A stretch of DNA of 64,000 bases from the NCBI GenBank assembly GCA_024404675.1, contig JAKSPO010000001.1:62001-126000 (forward strand). Direction: 5' to 3'. Made by a program: the position numbers and the translations under genes. This DNA is from Lachnospiraceae bacterium. GTDB taxonomy: Bacteria; Bacillota; Clostridia; Lachnospirales; Lachnospiraceae. Each line of letters begins with the position of its first letter. Position 1 is the stretch's first letter. Below are positions 49,050 to 56,666 of the stretch, one piece after another. The notes under the pieces are model-generated. The model was not told where the DNA came from. It was given only the letters and a program-made list of their open reading frames with translations, and did no database searches.

Positions 49050-49078
49050 TTGAAAAATGAAGGCATATATACTAAAAT
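49050..49078 (+). promoter_or_regulatory. Promoter for gpmI
   Basis: TTGAAA (49050-49055), 17-bp spacer, TAAAAT (49073-49078). Confidence 0.6.
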
Positions 49079-49130
49079 AGCGTACGGAAATATGCAGATT
49101 TGATTCTGTTAGAATAAAGGAGATAAGATT

Positions 49131-50693
49131 ATGGCAAAGAAACCTACCGTTTTATTGATTCTTGACGGTTACGGCCTCAACGAGAAGGTTGACGGCAATG
49201 CTGTTGCACAGGCTAAGACGCCTGTTATGGACAAGCTCATGAAGGAGTGTCCTTTTGTAAAGGGTAACGCTTCCGGTATGGCTGTTGGTCTTCCGGACGG
49301 ACAGATGGGTAACTCCGAGGTTGGTCACCTGAACATGGGTGCAGGCCGCATTGTTTATCAGGAGCTTACCAGAATTACCAAGGAAATTATGGATGGCGAT
49401 TTCTTCAAGAATGAAGAGCTTCTGGCTGCTGTAGAGAACTGTAAGAAGAATGATTCCGCACTTCATATGTACGGTCTTCTTTCCGACGGTGGTGTTCACA
49501 GCCACAATACTCATCTTTACGCACTTTTGAAGCTTGCAAAGGAGCAGGGTCTTTCCAAGGTTTATGTACATTGCTTCCTTGACGGTCGTGATACCCCTCC
49601 GGCAAGCGGTAAGGATTTCGTTTCGGCACTTGAGGCTGAGATGGCTAAGATCGGTGTCGGTGAGGTTGCTTCCATCAGCGGTCGTTACTACGCAATGGAC
49701 CGTGATAAGAACTGGGACCGTGTTGAGAAGGCTTATGCAGCACTCGTATACGGCGAGGGCAATACCGCTGAGAGCGCTTCCTCGTGCATGGAGGCTACTT
49801 ATGCAAACGGTGTTACCGACGAGTTCGTCATTCCTACCGTTATCACGAAGAACGGTGCTCCGGTTGCTACGGTTAAGGCAAATGATTCCATCATTTTCTT
49901 CAACTTCCGTCCTGACCGTGCTCGTGAGATTACCAGAACCTTCTGCTGCGAGGATTTCGACGGCTTTGAGAGAAAGAACGGCTTCGTTCCGGTGAAGTAT
50001 GTATGCTTCTCCGAGTATGATGTTACCATCCCGAACAAGACGATTGCTTTCAAGAAGGTTGAGGTTACCAATACCTTCGGTGAGTGGCTTGCTTCCAACA
50101 AGCTTCGTCAGGCAAGAATTGCCGAGACCGAGAAATACGCACATGTTACCTTCTTCTTCAACGGCGGCGTTGAGGCTCCGAACGAGGGAGAGGACAGAAT
50201 CCTTGTTGATTCTCCGAAGTATGTTCCTACCTACGATAAGAAGCCGAGAATGAGCGCTTACACCGTTTGTGACGAGCTCAGCAAGGCTATTACCAAGAAG
50301 GATGAGAACGGCGAGGCATATTATGATGTAATCATCTGTAACTTTGCAAATCCTGATATGGTTGGACACACCGGTGTTCTTGCGGCAGCTACCGAGGCAA
50401 TCGAAGTTATCGACAAATGTGTCGGTGAGGTTGTAAGCTACATCGAAGAGGTTAACGGACAGCTCTTCATCTGTGCAGACCATGGTAACGCAGAGCAGCT
50501 TGTTGATTATGAGACCGGTGCTCCGTTCACTGCACACACCACCAATCCGGTTCCGTTCATTCTTGTCAATGCAGGAGAGGGAGTAACGCTTCGTGAGGGC
50601 GGATGCCTTGCTGATATTATCCCGACTCTGATTGAGCTGATGGGTATGGAGCAGCCGAAGGAAATGACCGGTAAGAGCCTGATTGTAAGATAG
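49131..50693 (+). CDS. gpmI: 2,3-bisphosphoglycerate-independent phosphoglycerate mutase
   Basis: Manganese enzyme converting 3-phosphoglycerate to 2-phosphoglycerate. The 520-residue protein has LLILDGYG at the N-terminus, the catalytic Ser62 in GNSEVGH, a transferase domain (DGRDTPP), and the metal ligands in ADHGNAEQ and THTTNPVP. Its codon use matches the highly expressed gapA-tpiA genes. It has its own promoter and terminator. Confidence 0.97.
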   Translation: MAKKPTVLLILDGYGLNEKVDGNAVAQAKTPVMDKLMKECPFVKGNASGMAVGLPDGQMGNSEVGHLNMGAGRIVYQELTRITKEIMDGDFFKNEELLAAVENCKKNDSALHMYGLLSDGGVHSHNTHLYALLKLAKEQGLSKVYVHCFLDGRDTPPASGKDFVSALEAEMAKIGVGEVASISGRYYAMDRDKNWDRVEKAYAALVYGEGNTAESASSCMEATYANGVTDEFVIPTVITKNGAPVATVKANDSIIFFNFRPDRAREITRTFCCEDFDGFERKNGFVPVKYVCFSEYDVTIPNKTIAFKKVEVTNTFGEWLASNKLRQARIAETEKYAHVTFFFNGGVEAPNEGEDRILVDSPKYVPTYDKKPRMSAYTVCDELSKAITKKDENGEAYYDVIICNFANPDMVGHTGVLAAATEAIEVIDKCVGEVVSYIEEVNGQLFICADHGNAEQLVDYETGAPFTAHTTNPVPFILVNAGEGVTLREGGCLADIIPTLIELMGMEQPKEMTGKSLIVR

Positions 50694-50789
50694 TTCTTAT
50701 TCGTTGAGCCTTTTGCGTCGGACGAAATGGGACGTCGCGAAAATAATGGGTTATTTTTCAGACTTATTGCAACACCCATTGATTATTTT

Positions 50790-50840
50790 AGGAACCATTG
50801 GTTTTACAGGGGATTCTGTAGGACTAATGGTTCCTTTTTT
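50790..50840 (+). terminator. Intrinsic terminator after gpmI
   Basis: AGGAACCATT (50790-50799) pairs with AATGGTTCCT (50826-50835), with an inner ACAG/CTGT pair, followed by six T residues. Confidence 0.88.
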
Positions 50841-50928
50841 ACTGCTTTTTCGGTCATTTGAACTTGTTTTGCCCGTAAATCTACCGTTTTCGGCATGGAA
50901 AACAGCCCTCGCGGTGTTTCCGCCAGGG

Positions 50929-50956
50929 AAAATGCAACACCCTTTTGTGTTGCATT
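50929..50956. repeat. TGCAACAC/GTGTTGCA inverted repeat at the IS30 remnant end
   Basis: ATGCAACACCC...GTGTTGCAT forms an 8-9 bp hairpin that abuts the IS30 transposase stop. TGCAACACCC also occurs at about 50769, before the gpmI terminator. The same TGCAACAC/GTGTTGCA ends bound the 71-bp element found twice in the island. The stretch 50841-50928 shows nothing else. Confidence 0.5.
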
Positions 50957-51246
50957 TACTCTGAAATATTTTGCCTTTTCAGAAGTTCCGGAGTCGGGTT
51001 GATTGCGTCGTCCGGAATCACTTCCAGTCCGAGAAGAATAAAGAAGTCTTCTGGGAGTATCTGTTTGGCAATCTAATACGGTGAGTGACCGTAGAGCTGT
51101 TTTCTCCGATAACTGTTGATGTGGTTCATCATAAGCGAAATGTCTGACTGCATAAATGGTTCCAAAGACGTGCCTTTGGGTATCACATACCGTATCAGCC
51201 GGTGATTGTTCTCACAGCTTCCCTTTTCGTCTGGGTACAGCGTGAA
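50956..51246 (-). pseudogene. IS30-family transposase, C-terminal remnant
   Basis: Read on the minus strand, this translates to KGSCENNHRLIRYVIPKGTS, MNHINSYRRKQLYGHSPY and FFILLGLEVIPDDAINPTPELL, the classic end of an IS30 transposase. There is no start, the upstream domains are missing, and an in-frame TAG sits at 51073-51075 between SPY and IAK. It is a decayed fragment that marks the left edge of the island. Confidence 0.8.
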
Positions 51247-51409
51247 TCTCGCGATTCCCGGTTCCGCACAGGATAACGCCGTCGAACTGATGGTGGAGGT
51301 GCTGTGTAAGGAGGCCCGGGAACGTGCATTTAAGGAACGAATGATGAAGTATGCCGAATTTCTGCAGAAATGGAAGTTGGATAAAGACGGCGGAGCTGAT
51401 CGTGATTAA
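51247..51409 (+). pseudogene. Fragment of an unrecognised gene
   Basis: The plus-strand frame ends in a protein-like tail (NAVELMVEVLCKEARERAFK and MMKYAEFLQKWKLDKDGG) with a normal amphipathic composition, but no start or upstream domain is left. It abuts the IS30 remnant on one side and the ISLre2-type element on the other, so it is probably the C-terminal stub of a gene broken by insertion. The family is unknown. Confidence 0.3.
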
Positions 51410-51522
51410 GCATAGTGTAAAGTTTTTGTAGGAGATTTTGTAAAAAGAATAGAGGGATTCGTCCCTGTATGGTAAGATGAGTTCACCACAAACAAAATCT
51501 ACCAAGCGGAAGGAGAATCCCT

Positions 51523-52898
51523 ATGGAAACAATTATAGAAGAAGAGTGTGACAAACTCAAGAGAAAACTGTGTGGTCTGTCAAGGATTTTGAGTGTGTCG
51601 GAAATGGAGCTGTTTGCCAGAACCGAGGTGAATGAAATGCTCCTGCGGATCCTGAAAGCCTATGCGGAGGAACTTGATCTTGCGATATACGAAGACAAGG
51701 CCGGAAGAAAAGCTGACGGCATGGTTGTAGAAAGAAGGGGCCTTAACCGTCAGGTGCTTACGGAAATCGGAGTATTATCCTATGACAGAACTTACTATGC
51801 TTTAAAGGACGGAACATACGGCTGTCCGGTTGACACTGTGATCGGGGTTGACCCACACCAAAGAGTAAGCGCCATGTTGTGCTTCGACTAACCGAAGAGG
51901 CAAAGAAGTTTTCCTACTCCGATTCCAGCAGGATTGTCACAAACGGAAATGTTTCTCGGCAGACCGTAATGAATGCTGTTAGGCGGTGTCGGGCGAAAGA
52001 TGATGTCGTTGCGGTAAAACGCAAGGTACCGGTTCTTCATATCGATGCGGATGAAGATCACGTCAGTCTTCAGAACGGACGCAACGTAATGATTCCGTTC
52101 GCTACGGTGTATGAGGGGTTGGAACATATCGGTATCGGGGGCAAGGGAAGAAATCGCGGCATTCGCCCATTTCAGCACGGAACCTGCGGCATTCAGGAAA
52201 CATTCTGGGAAGAAGTGTATCAGAAACTCGACAACCGCTATGATTTAGATGAAGTCCGCATCTATCTCCATGGTGACGAAGCCGCTTGGATCAAACAGGG
52301 ACTGAATGTACTGCCGAACTGTACGTTCGTATTGGACAGTTATCACAAGAACAAGGCAAAGAAGATGGCTTTCGGCGGTTGTATGGCCGGTGAAGCGACC
52401 ACTGAGAAACGATTGCTGGAAGAGGCGTTCCGTTTGGGTGACAGAATGAAACTTGAGGCAGTTTGGAGGAGCCTTCTGAAGAAACATCCGGAACGCCGAA
52501 AGTCAATCAATCAGGCGATGGGCTATCTCCGGGAGAACTTAGATGCCATCGCGGTTCGTTATCATGACGCAGAGGCAAGAAATGGCGGAGCAACGGAACC
52601 GCATATTAGCCACACTTTTTCAAGCCGTTTGAGCAGCCGTCCTATGGGATGGAGCAGGGAGACTTTGGAACATCTTGTTCCGATTCTCGCGCAAGGCACT
52701 TTTGAATTGATTGCCTGCAATAGCCCCCGAAAAGAGCCAAAGTGCATCGAGAAGGCAACGAAGCGCATTACAAGACACGCCCGTAAGAAAATCGGTCCGT
52801 TTCTTCCCAATCCGGACATAATGCTCCACTTCGTAGCGGTGTCAAACGGAAAAGTTACACAGCTGTATCGAACTCTACGGGATATCCAGACGCGCTGA
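51523..52898 (+). pseudogene. ISLre2-family transposase broken by a frameshift
   Basis: Two overlapping frames together cover a full ISLre2/UPF0236-type transposase. The first (51523-51891) has the N-terminal helical part and GVLSYDRTYY. The second (about 51879-52898) has VLHIDADEDHVSLQ, YLHGDEAAWIKQGL and the C-terminal region. The frames meet at 51879-51891, where one lost base would restore a 458-residue protein. There is no slippery heptamer, so I read it as decay rather than programmed frameshifting. A hairpin AGGGA-TTCG-TCCCT (51453-51466) lies in the left flank. I could not define the terminal inverted repeats. Confidence 0.8.
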
Positions 52899-52915
52899 TG
52901 ATTTTTTGAAAACTC

Positions 52916-52944
52916 TTGATTCGCAGTCCCATATGTGATAGATT
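52916..52944 (+). promoter_or_regulatory. Promoter of the RelE-module leader
   Basis: TTGATT (52916-52921), 17-bp spacer, TAGATT (52939-52944) with a TGA extension just upstream, as in the other two leaders. Confidence 0.6.
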
Positions 52945-52949
52945 AAAGG

Positions 52950-53192
52950 TGTAAGATTTGATACTGGCTCGGATGAGCTGCATGAATGCCCTGTAACGGG
53001 CGAGTATACATGCGTTAATCGCATGGAGTCGATGACGCTTTTTTGCTACACGCCTTTGGCGTGTTTTTAAGCAGACGCGGAAGTATCTGCTGACAATTAC
53101 ATATGGCGGCAAGCCTTGATATGAATACAATCAGGGTAAGCCGCGGGCTTTCCCTGTTGTAAAACTATTTACAGGGAAAGGAGTAACGTTTT
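52950..53192 (+). promoter_or_regulatory. Structured leader RNA, diverged copy (L3), before the RelE-like module
   Basis: A 5' untranslated region matching in structure the two leaders at 54.6 and 56.7 kb. P1 is GCTC-GGAT-GAGC (52967-52978). P2 is GCCC/GGGC with a TGTAAC loop (52988-53001). P3 is CATGCG/CGCATG (53009-53025). A late CCTTGAT/ATCAGGG stem (53114-53136) and AAGCC/GGCTT (53138-53150) follow. The last hairpin, CTTTCCCTGT with ACAGGGAAAG (53148-53180), takes in the 5' half of the ribosome site AAAGGAG. An intrinsic terminator (53048-53068) lies in the middle. This suggests control of both transcription and translation. Confidence 0.6.
53048..53068 (+). terminator. Intrinsic terminator inside the leader
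   Basis: ACACGCC pairs with GGCGTGT around TTT, then TTTTT. It lies about 125 bases before the RelE-like start and after the conserved P1-P3 part, so it could act as an attenuator. Confidence 0.7.
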
Positions 53193-53474
53193 ATGAGTGT
53201 TACGAAAGAAGTTGACGAAATCAGGTACATGAAGAAGGCGCGTAAGTTTATTGCATCTCGAAGTTCCGAAGAGAAGTTAAGTATCTATAATGCAATAACA
53301 GATAACCTTTCGCATGTACCGCCCACGGGTGATGTGCAGGTCGTGCAGGGACACTCTGATGGTAGCATGAGGCTCAGAGTTGGTTGTTTTCGAATTCTTT
53401 TCCGATACGACCACGGAGACCTCTTGATTCTCGAAATCCTTGATATAGGAAATCGAGGGGATGTGTATAAGTAA
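53193..53474 (+). CDS. RelE/ParE-family toxin-like protein
   Basis: A 93-residue protein. The C-terminal half MRLRVGCFRILFRYDHGDLLILEILDIGNRGDVYK matches the RelE/ParE beta-sheet core with its basic and aromatic residues. Members cleave mRNA in the ribosome or poison gyrase. The N-terminal helices (about 1-45) fit the fold. It comes first, before its likely antitoxin 13 bp downstream; this is the reverse of the classic antitoxin-toxin order but known in some families. Translation is probably limited by the leader hairpin. Confidence 0.75.
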   Translation: MSVTKEVDEIRYMKKARKFIASRSSEEKLSIYNAITDNLSHVPPTGDVQVVQGHSDGSMRLRVGCFRILFRYDHGDLLILEILDIGNRGDVYK

Positions 53475-53487
53475 GGAGGTGTTGGTT

Positions 53488-53739
53488 ATGTCAAAGATGC
53501 TGTCTGAAACGGCCGAGCTCTTAAGGTGTTTGCCGGAAGACGATCTTGCAGTTGTAAACCATCTCGTCAAGAAGCTGATTCTTGCATGGGATCCAGATTA
53601 CACCAAACTTACAGCCGATGAGAGGCGTGACTTGGAAGAGGCTGAGGCCGAAGCCGAGCGCGGTGAGTATTTCTCCCACGAAGAGGTTTGGAGCGATCTG
53701 TTTAACGGCAACGTTCCAAAGTGCGGCACGAAGAGTTGA
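53488..53739 (+). CDS. Antitoxin-like partner of the RelE-like protein
   Basis: An 83-residue protein. The helical N-terminus (LRCLPEDDLAVVNHLVKKLI) could dimerise. The acidic middle (ADERRDLEEAEAEAERGEY) and SHEEVWSDLF tail look like the toxin-wrapping C-terminus of RelB/Phd-type antitoxins. ATG 53488 has AAGGAGG 8 bp upstream; the earlier ATG at 53461 lies within the end of the toxin gene. It is not assigned to a named family. Confidence 0.65.
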   Translation: MSKMLSETAELLRCLPEDDLAVVNHLVKKLILAWDPDYTKLTADERRDLEEAEAEAERGEYFSHEEVWSDLFNGNVPKCGTKS

Positions 53740-53743
53740 GCAA

Positions 53744-53790
53744 AAAAAGAGAGATGAAGCATACCCGCGGAGTGCTTCTTCTCTCTTTTT
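53744..53790. terminator. Bidirectional terminator
   Basis: A 16-bp stem with one mismatch (AAAGAGAGATGAAGCA with TGCTTCTTCTCTCTTT) has a T-run on the plus side and seven A on the other. It can end both the RelE-like operon and the convergent toxN-like gene. Confidence 0.88.
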
Positions 53791-53863
53791 GATTTTTCAA
53801 CTTCATTATTGTTCTTTGTGTAAACAATAATGCCGTTTTGTGTAGTCTTCAAATGCCTTAAAA

Positions 53864-54378
53864 TCAAAGGTGTTTTTTTAGGTAGCCTTTTTCGATGGCG
53901 GTCGTTCCGCATTTTTCATTGTATAGTTTTTCGGCAAACGAGGTGATCATTTCTTTGTTACGATTGATAAAACGCATTTCTTTAAGCACTAAATCCTTAT
54001 AATCGCTATCTGGTTCATTATCTAAATTGTAATCAATTAGCTTTTCCGCTGGAACAGGAATCATATTCCCGAGTTTTATCGTTCCCAATAAGTGACGTTG
54101 TCCGTTCTCGTCGGTTTCTACCATTCGAATGATTGGAAGAATGGAGTTGCGGATTACTCGATGTCCTTTGACATCGATGAAATCGGAATTCTTTGGAGAA
54201 GAGAGCGGGGCATAATAAGAAAAACCGTTTATTGCCAAAAGAACGCCCAGGTATTTCCGCGTATGGTTATATCCCGGATTTACATTGGAAAAACATGTTG
54301 GTTTAGATTGTCATGAATGTCTTGGATGAATCCATCATCCACCATATATAGTTTTAAGACTTCCGTCTGTTCACTCAT
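53864..54378 (-). pseudogene. toxN: ToxN/AbiQ-type type III toxin, frameshifted
   Basis: On the minus strand ATG 54378 follows GGAG and opens LKLYMVDDGFIQDIHDNLNQ, then stops after HVFPM. In the other frame the gene continues VNPGYNHTRKYLGVLLAING and YYAPLSSPKNSDF, LGTIKLGNMIPVPAEKLI, then LVLKEMRFINRNKEMI. APLSSPK and NMIPVP are ToxN/AbiQ hallmarks of this ribosome-independent endoribonuclease. Adding one base to the A5 run at 54289-54293 restores a 171-residue protein, the family length. So it is a pseudogene, or a phase-variable homopolymer, or a sequencing error. The upstream repeats are its likely RNA antitoxin. Confidence 0.8.
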
Positions 54379-54389
54379 TGGTTTTCTCC

Positions 54390-54418
54390 AAAAAAGGGCG
54401 GCCAGTAAAAGGTCGCCC
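54390..54418 (-). terminator. Terminator between ToxI repeats and toxN
   Basis: On the minus strand GGGCGACC pairs with GGCCGCCC (one mismatch) and six T residues follow. Type III systems keep such a leaky terminator so that antitoxin RNA exceeds toxin mRNA. Confidence 0.85.
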
Positions 54419-54419
54419 A

Positions 54420-54497
54420 GTATTTAACGCTCCCTGCTTTTTCTTTTGGTGGGGAATCACCGATGTTAACGCTCCCTGCTTGTGGCGGGGAATCACC
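54420..54497 (-). ncRNA. toxI: ToxI-like antitoxin RNA: two tandem repeats
   Basis: On the minus strand two direct repeats begin GGTGATTCCCC and end AGCAGGGAGCGTTAA. Unit 1 is 54497-54462 (36 nt, the canonical ToxI unit length) and unit 2 is 54461-54420 (42 nt, with a six-base insertion). Each can form an H-type pseudoknot: GGT with ACC or GCC, and loop TCCC with the later GGGA. GGTGATT at the unit start also resembles known ToxI RNA. ToxN cuts the precursor into single units that bind and inhibit it. Most known ToxI loci have more than two units. Confidence 0.7.
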
Positions 54498-54510
54498 TTT
54501 TTCTACTATT

Positions 54511-54539
54511 ATTTTATGGCAACACGAGTCTTGTGTCAG
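54511..54539 (-). promoter_or_regulatory. Promoter for the ToxI-like RNA
   Basis: On the minus strand CTGACA (54539-54534), 17-bp spacer, TAAAAT (54516-54511). Transcription would begin just before the first repeat. Confidence 0.6.
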
Positions 54540-54584
54540 GTACGAATAGTGATTTTTTGTAAAACCTAAAACAACTTGACACTG

Positions 54585-54819
54585 ACGTGATTAAGGAAAC
54601 TGTTGCGCAAGAATTGACAGATATGATATAATACAATCATAAAGATTGTTGCTGGCTGCGGATGCAGCGTAGGAATGCCGATGTATGTCGGTTAATATTG
54701 GCAGTTTTGCCATGGATGCGAAAGCATCTGATGGGGAATCCCTGTTGGTTTGATAATAGCAGGGATGCCCGAGTAGGCTTTCTCTGTTTATTATAGATAG
54801 AATAGAAAGGAGAAAGTTT
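54585..54819 (+). promoter_or_regulatory. Promoter and structured leader RNA, copy L1, before the PRTase/DprA-like pair
   Basis: The promoter is TTGCGC (54603-54608), 18-bp spacer, TATAAT (54627-54632) with TGA extension. The leader folds into successive hairpins. P1 is GCTGC-GGAT-GCAGC (54655-54668). P2 is CCGA/TCGG with loop TGTATG (54678-54691). P3 is TGGCA/TGCCA (54699-54712). P4 is GATGC-GAAA-GCATC (54715-54728), a GNRA loop. P5 is ATCCCTGTT/AGCAGGGAT (54738-54766). P6 is GCC/GGC (54767-54778). P7 is CTTTCT with AGAAAG (54778-54809), touching the ribosome site AAAGGAG. About 209 bp are nearly identical to L2 at 56.7 kb. Confidence 0.7.
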
Positions 54820-55131
54820 ATGAAAAGAGTGTTTAAAAATGATGCATGGGAGAGTGTGTCCATGCAGGGAAATGTAGTTCTTTGCGGATTTTACCATAGA
54901 TACTGGAATCCGGATAGGACAAGGAATGCCGCTTTTGATATGTCTAGCGCATTAATTTTGGATGTTAAAGAAAAGAAGGAGCAAGCGATTGATAAGTTTT
55001 TCAATCAACTTGATGGTGAGATATGCGATGATGTGACAACATCGGGTGCTTCATTGGAGGCCTGCAGAAAGATTTTACTGGCAAATGGTGCAGAGCGAGT
55101 AGCAATGCTTGCATTAGGACAGTCCATTTAG
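54820..55131 (+). CDS. Small phosphoribosyltransferase-like protein (ComF-C-like)
   Basis: A 103-residue protein. The C-terminal half contains EICDDVTTSGASLEACRKIL and LANGAERVAMLALGQ, the PRPP-binding loop and last strand of type I phosphoribosyltransferases, closest to ComFC. The N-terminal half is too short for a full PRTase core and matches nothing I know, so it may be a minimal or degenerate enzyme. It lies 11 bp before a DprA-like gene. ComF and DprA are both competence proteins, but short pairs like this in accessory islands are more likely conflict or nucleotide-signal systems. Confidence 0.6.
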   Translation: MKRVFKNDAWESVSMQGNVVLCGFYHRYWNPDRTRNAAFDMSSALILDVKEKKEQAIDKFFNQLDGEICDDVTTSGASLEACRKILLANGAERVAMLALGQSI

Positions 55132-55142
55132 GAGGCGTTCTT

Positions 55143-55820
55143 ATGGAGATTAGAAAATGCGTGAAAACAGATTCGGATTATCCGAAACATCTTCGGGAGT
55201 ATTCTCAGTCTCCTGAATGTCTGTATTACATGGGAGATATATCTCTGTGTAATACGGATATCTGCTGCGTGATTGGAAAACGTGATGCTTCGTCTGGAGC
55301 CTTAGAATTGGCAACTCGAGTAGGACGACAGCTTGCGTCGAAGGGAGTCACCATTCTTAATGGAATGGCGAGAGGGTGTGATACCAGCGTGCTCAAGGGT
55401 GCGTTAGACGGCAACGGAAAGGTCATATGTGTGATGCCGTGTGGATTGGATACCCCATATCCTTCATCTAATAGAAGGTTATTTGAAAATATTGTATCCA
55501 GTGGAGGATGCGTAATAAGCGAGTATCCGGTTGGTGTTTCGCCGATGAAGCATTACTTTTTGAAACGGGACTTGATTCAGGCAATGTTGGCAGATAAGTT
55601 AATCGTTGTTGATTGCGATGAGAACGGTGGAACATTTTATACGGCAAAAAACGCGATTAAGTATGGTAAGATTGTAGGTTGCTGTAATTTCTCTGAGATG
55701 GGACCTGGGAACATGGTGTTTTTGAAGTCCCAGGATGTTGTTCCTATTACATCTATTAAAGATTTAGGTTTGTTCACGGATAAGCAGGGATATGAACAGC
55801 TCACTTTTTGTTTTGCCTAA
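55143..55820 (+). CDS. DprA-like (SLOG superfamily) Rossmann protein
   Basis: A 225-residue protein. CCVIGKRDASSGALELATRVGRQLASKGVTILNGMARGCDTSVLKGAL and MPCGLDTPYPSSNRRL follow the DprA Rossmann core. ISEYPVGVSPMKHYFLKRDLIQAM matches the DprA RNRIIAAL region, with Lys-Arg-Asp in place of Arg-Asn-Arg. It lacks the N-terminal SAM and C-terminal winged-helix domains of housekeeping DprA. SLOG proteins bind nucleotides or single-stranded DNA. Coupled with the PRTase-like gene; I infer a defence or nucleotide-sensing role. Confidence 0.7.
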   Translation: MEIRKCVKTDSDYPKHLREYSQSPECLYYMGDISLCNTDICCVIGKRDASSGALELATRVGRQLASKGVTILNGMARGCDTSVLKGALDGNGKVICVMPCGLDTPYPSSNRRLFENIVSSGGCVISEYPVGVSPMKHYFLKRDLIQAMLADKLIVVDCDENGGTFYTAKNAIKYGKIVGCCNFSEMGPGNMVFLKSQDVVPITSIKDLGLFTDKQGYEQLTFCFA

Positions 55821-55829
55821 TTAAAGATT

Positions 55830-55968
55830 TTGTCGGTTAATATTCTATGTGTTTGTAGATGTTTTAACCGATGTTCCTTACCAAGAAGGATTCCCTTTGG
55901 GAAAAACTGAAGGGGAATCCGTAAGGATTTTCTTCTTAGCTTGGAATTAAAAGAAAAGGAGAATTTTT
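55830..55968 (+). promoter_or_regulatory. Structured leader L4 before the DUF4160/DUF2442 pair
   Basis: TCGGTTAA (55833-55840) pairs with TTAACCGA (55864-55871). CCTTAC (55876-55881) pairs with GTAAGG (55921-55926) around GGATTCCC/GGGAATCC (55888-55920). TTTTCTT (55928-55934) pairs with AAGAAAA (55951-55957), which overlaps the ribosome site AAAGGAG. GTCGGTTAATATT is also found in L1 (54687-54699). The fold differs from L1-L3, but the ribosome-site hairpin is equivalent. No clear promoter. Confidence 0.5.
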
Positions 55969-56229
55969 ATGCCGTTAATTTCAGAATTTTTTGGAATATC
56001 AATTTATATGTATTACGAGGACCATAACCCTCCGCATTTTCATGCTATATACAACGACTGCAAAGCACTTATTGATATTCAGAATGGTTGTGTTTTTAGA
56101 GGTGGTCTTCCGACGAAGCAAATCAAATTGGTTCTTGCGTGGTGTGAGATACATAGGGATGAACTTATGAAGAATTGGTTGCTTAGTAAGGAATCCGATG
56201 AGCTCATGGTCATTGATGCGTTGAGATAG
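55969..56229 (+). CDS. DUF4160 family protein
   Basis: An 86-residue protein with the family pattern FFGISIYMYYEDHNPPHFHAIY and LVLAWCEIHRDELMKNW. The HNPPHFH cluster could bind metal. DUF4160 genes are usually next to DUF2442 genes, as here, and the pair behaves like a toxin-antitoxin-type or accessory module; biochemical function is not established. Start ATG follows AAAGGAG. The next gene begins 11 bp later. Confidence 0.8.
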   Translation: MPLISEFFGISIYMYYEDHNPPHFHAIYNDCKALIDIQNGCVFRGGLPTKQIKLVLAWCEIHRDELMKNWLLSKESDELMVIDALR

Positions 56230-56240
56230 GGAGTGATTTT

Positions 56241-56495
56241 ATGTTTGCGCCAGAGGTCGTGCAGGTGATACCACATGAAAATTATATAGTGGAAATTCTT
56301 TTCCAGGATGGCAAAATTGTATATTATGATGTGGGTTCATTATTGGAAAAAGGTGTGTTTAAAAAGCTGAAGGATGTTGATTTTTATAAAAGTCGTTGCA
56401 CTGTTATGAATCACACCTTAGCTTGGGACTTATCGGGTGAATACAATCCTCGGAATTGTATAGATGTTGATCCTGATGTATTATATTCGATTTAG
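56241..56495 (+). CDS. DUF2442 family protein
   Basis: An 84-residue protein with VIPHENYIVEILFQDGKIVYYDV, LLEKGVFKKLKDVDFYK and an HTLAWDL segment before the C-terminus (a DUF2442 trait). It is the usual partner of DUF4160 and the likely antidote or DNA-binding autoregulator of the pair. The function is not established. Confidence 0.8.
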   Translation: MFAPEVVQVIPHENYIVEILFQDGKIVYYDVGSLLEKGVFKKLKDVDFYKSRCTVMNHTLAWDLSGEYNPRNCIDVDPDVLYSI

Positions 56496-56499
56496 TGGT

Positions 56500-56535
56500 A
56501 AGGGTGCGTTCAGCTAATATGCTGGGCGCACCCTT
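56500..56535 (+). terminator. Hairpin after the DUF2442 gene
   Basis: AAGGGTGCG pairs with CGCACCCTT, with an inner CAGC/GCTG pair. No T-run follows, so termination is uncertain. Confidence 0.5.
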
Positions 56536-56570
56536 GGTATTCTAAACGACGTCTTCTTTTTTTTGTAAAA

Positions 56571-56658
56571 GTTAATGCAACATTTTCTTTGTCAGAGTAA
56601 CTGCAACATATATAAAAAGTATAGTTTATAAAGTGTTGCATTAGATTTGGATATTATC
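56571..56658. repeat. 88-bp repeat with a 71-bp MITE-like core, copy A
   Basis: The core 56573-56643 has terminal inverted repeats TAATGCAACATTTT and AAAGTGTTGCATTA (13 of 14 match) and no coding capacity. It is nearly identical to copy B at 57588-57676, and the similarity runs about 15 bp beyond the right end. The two copies bracket the BrnTA module. Confidence 0.85.
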
Positions 56659-56666
56659 AAGCTGAT

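Noticed and set aside
51879..51891. Programmed frameshift in the ISLre2-type transposase
   Set aside because: No slippery heptamer or downstream structure is visible at the frame junction; decay is simpler.
54614..54619. TTGACA in leader L1 as the -35 box
   Set aside because: It is only 7 bp from TATAAT and no -10 lies 16-18 bp downstream; TTGCGC at 54603 with an 18-bp spacer and an extended -10 fits better.
55143..55820. Housekeeping DprA of natural competence
   Set aside because: It lacks the N- and C-terminal domains, lies in a mobile region and is coupled to a reduced PRTase-like gene.
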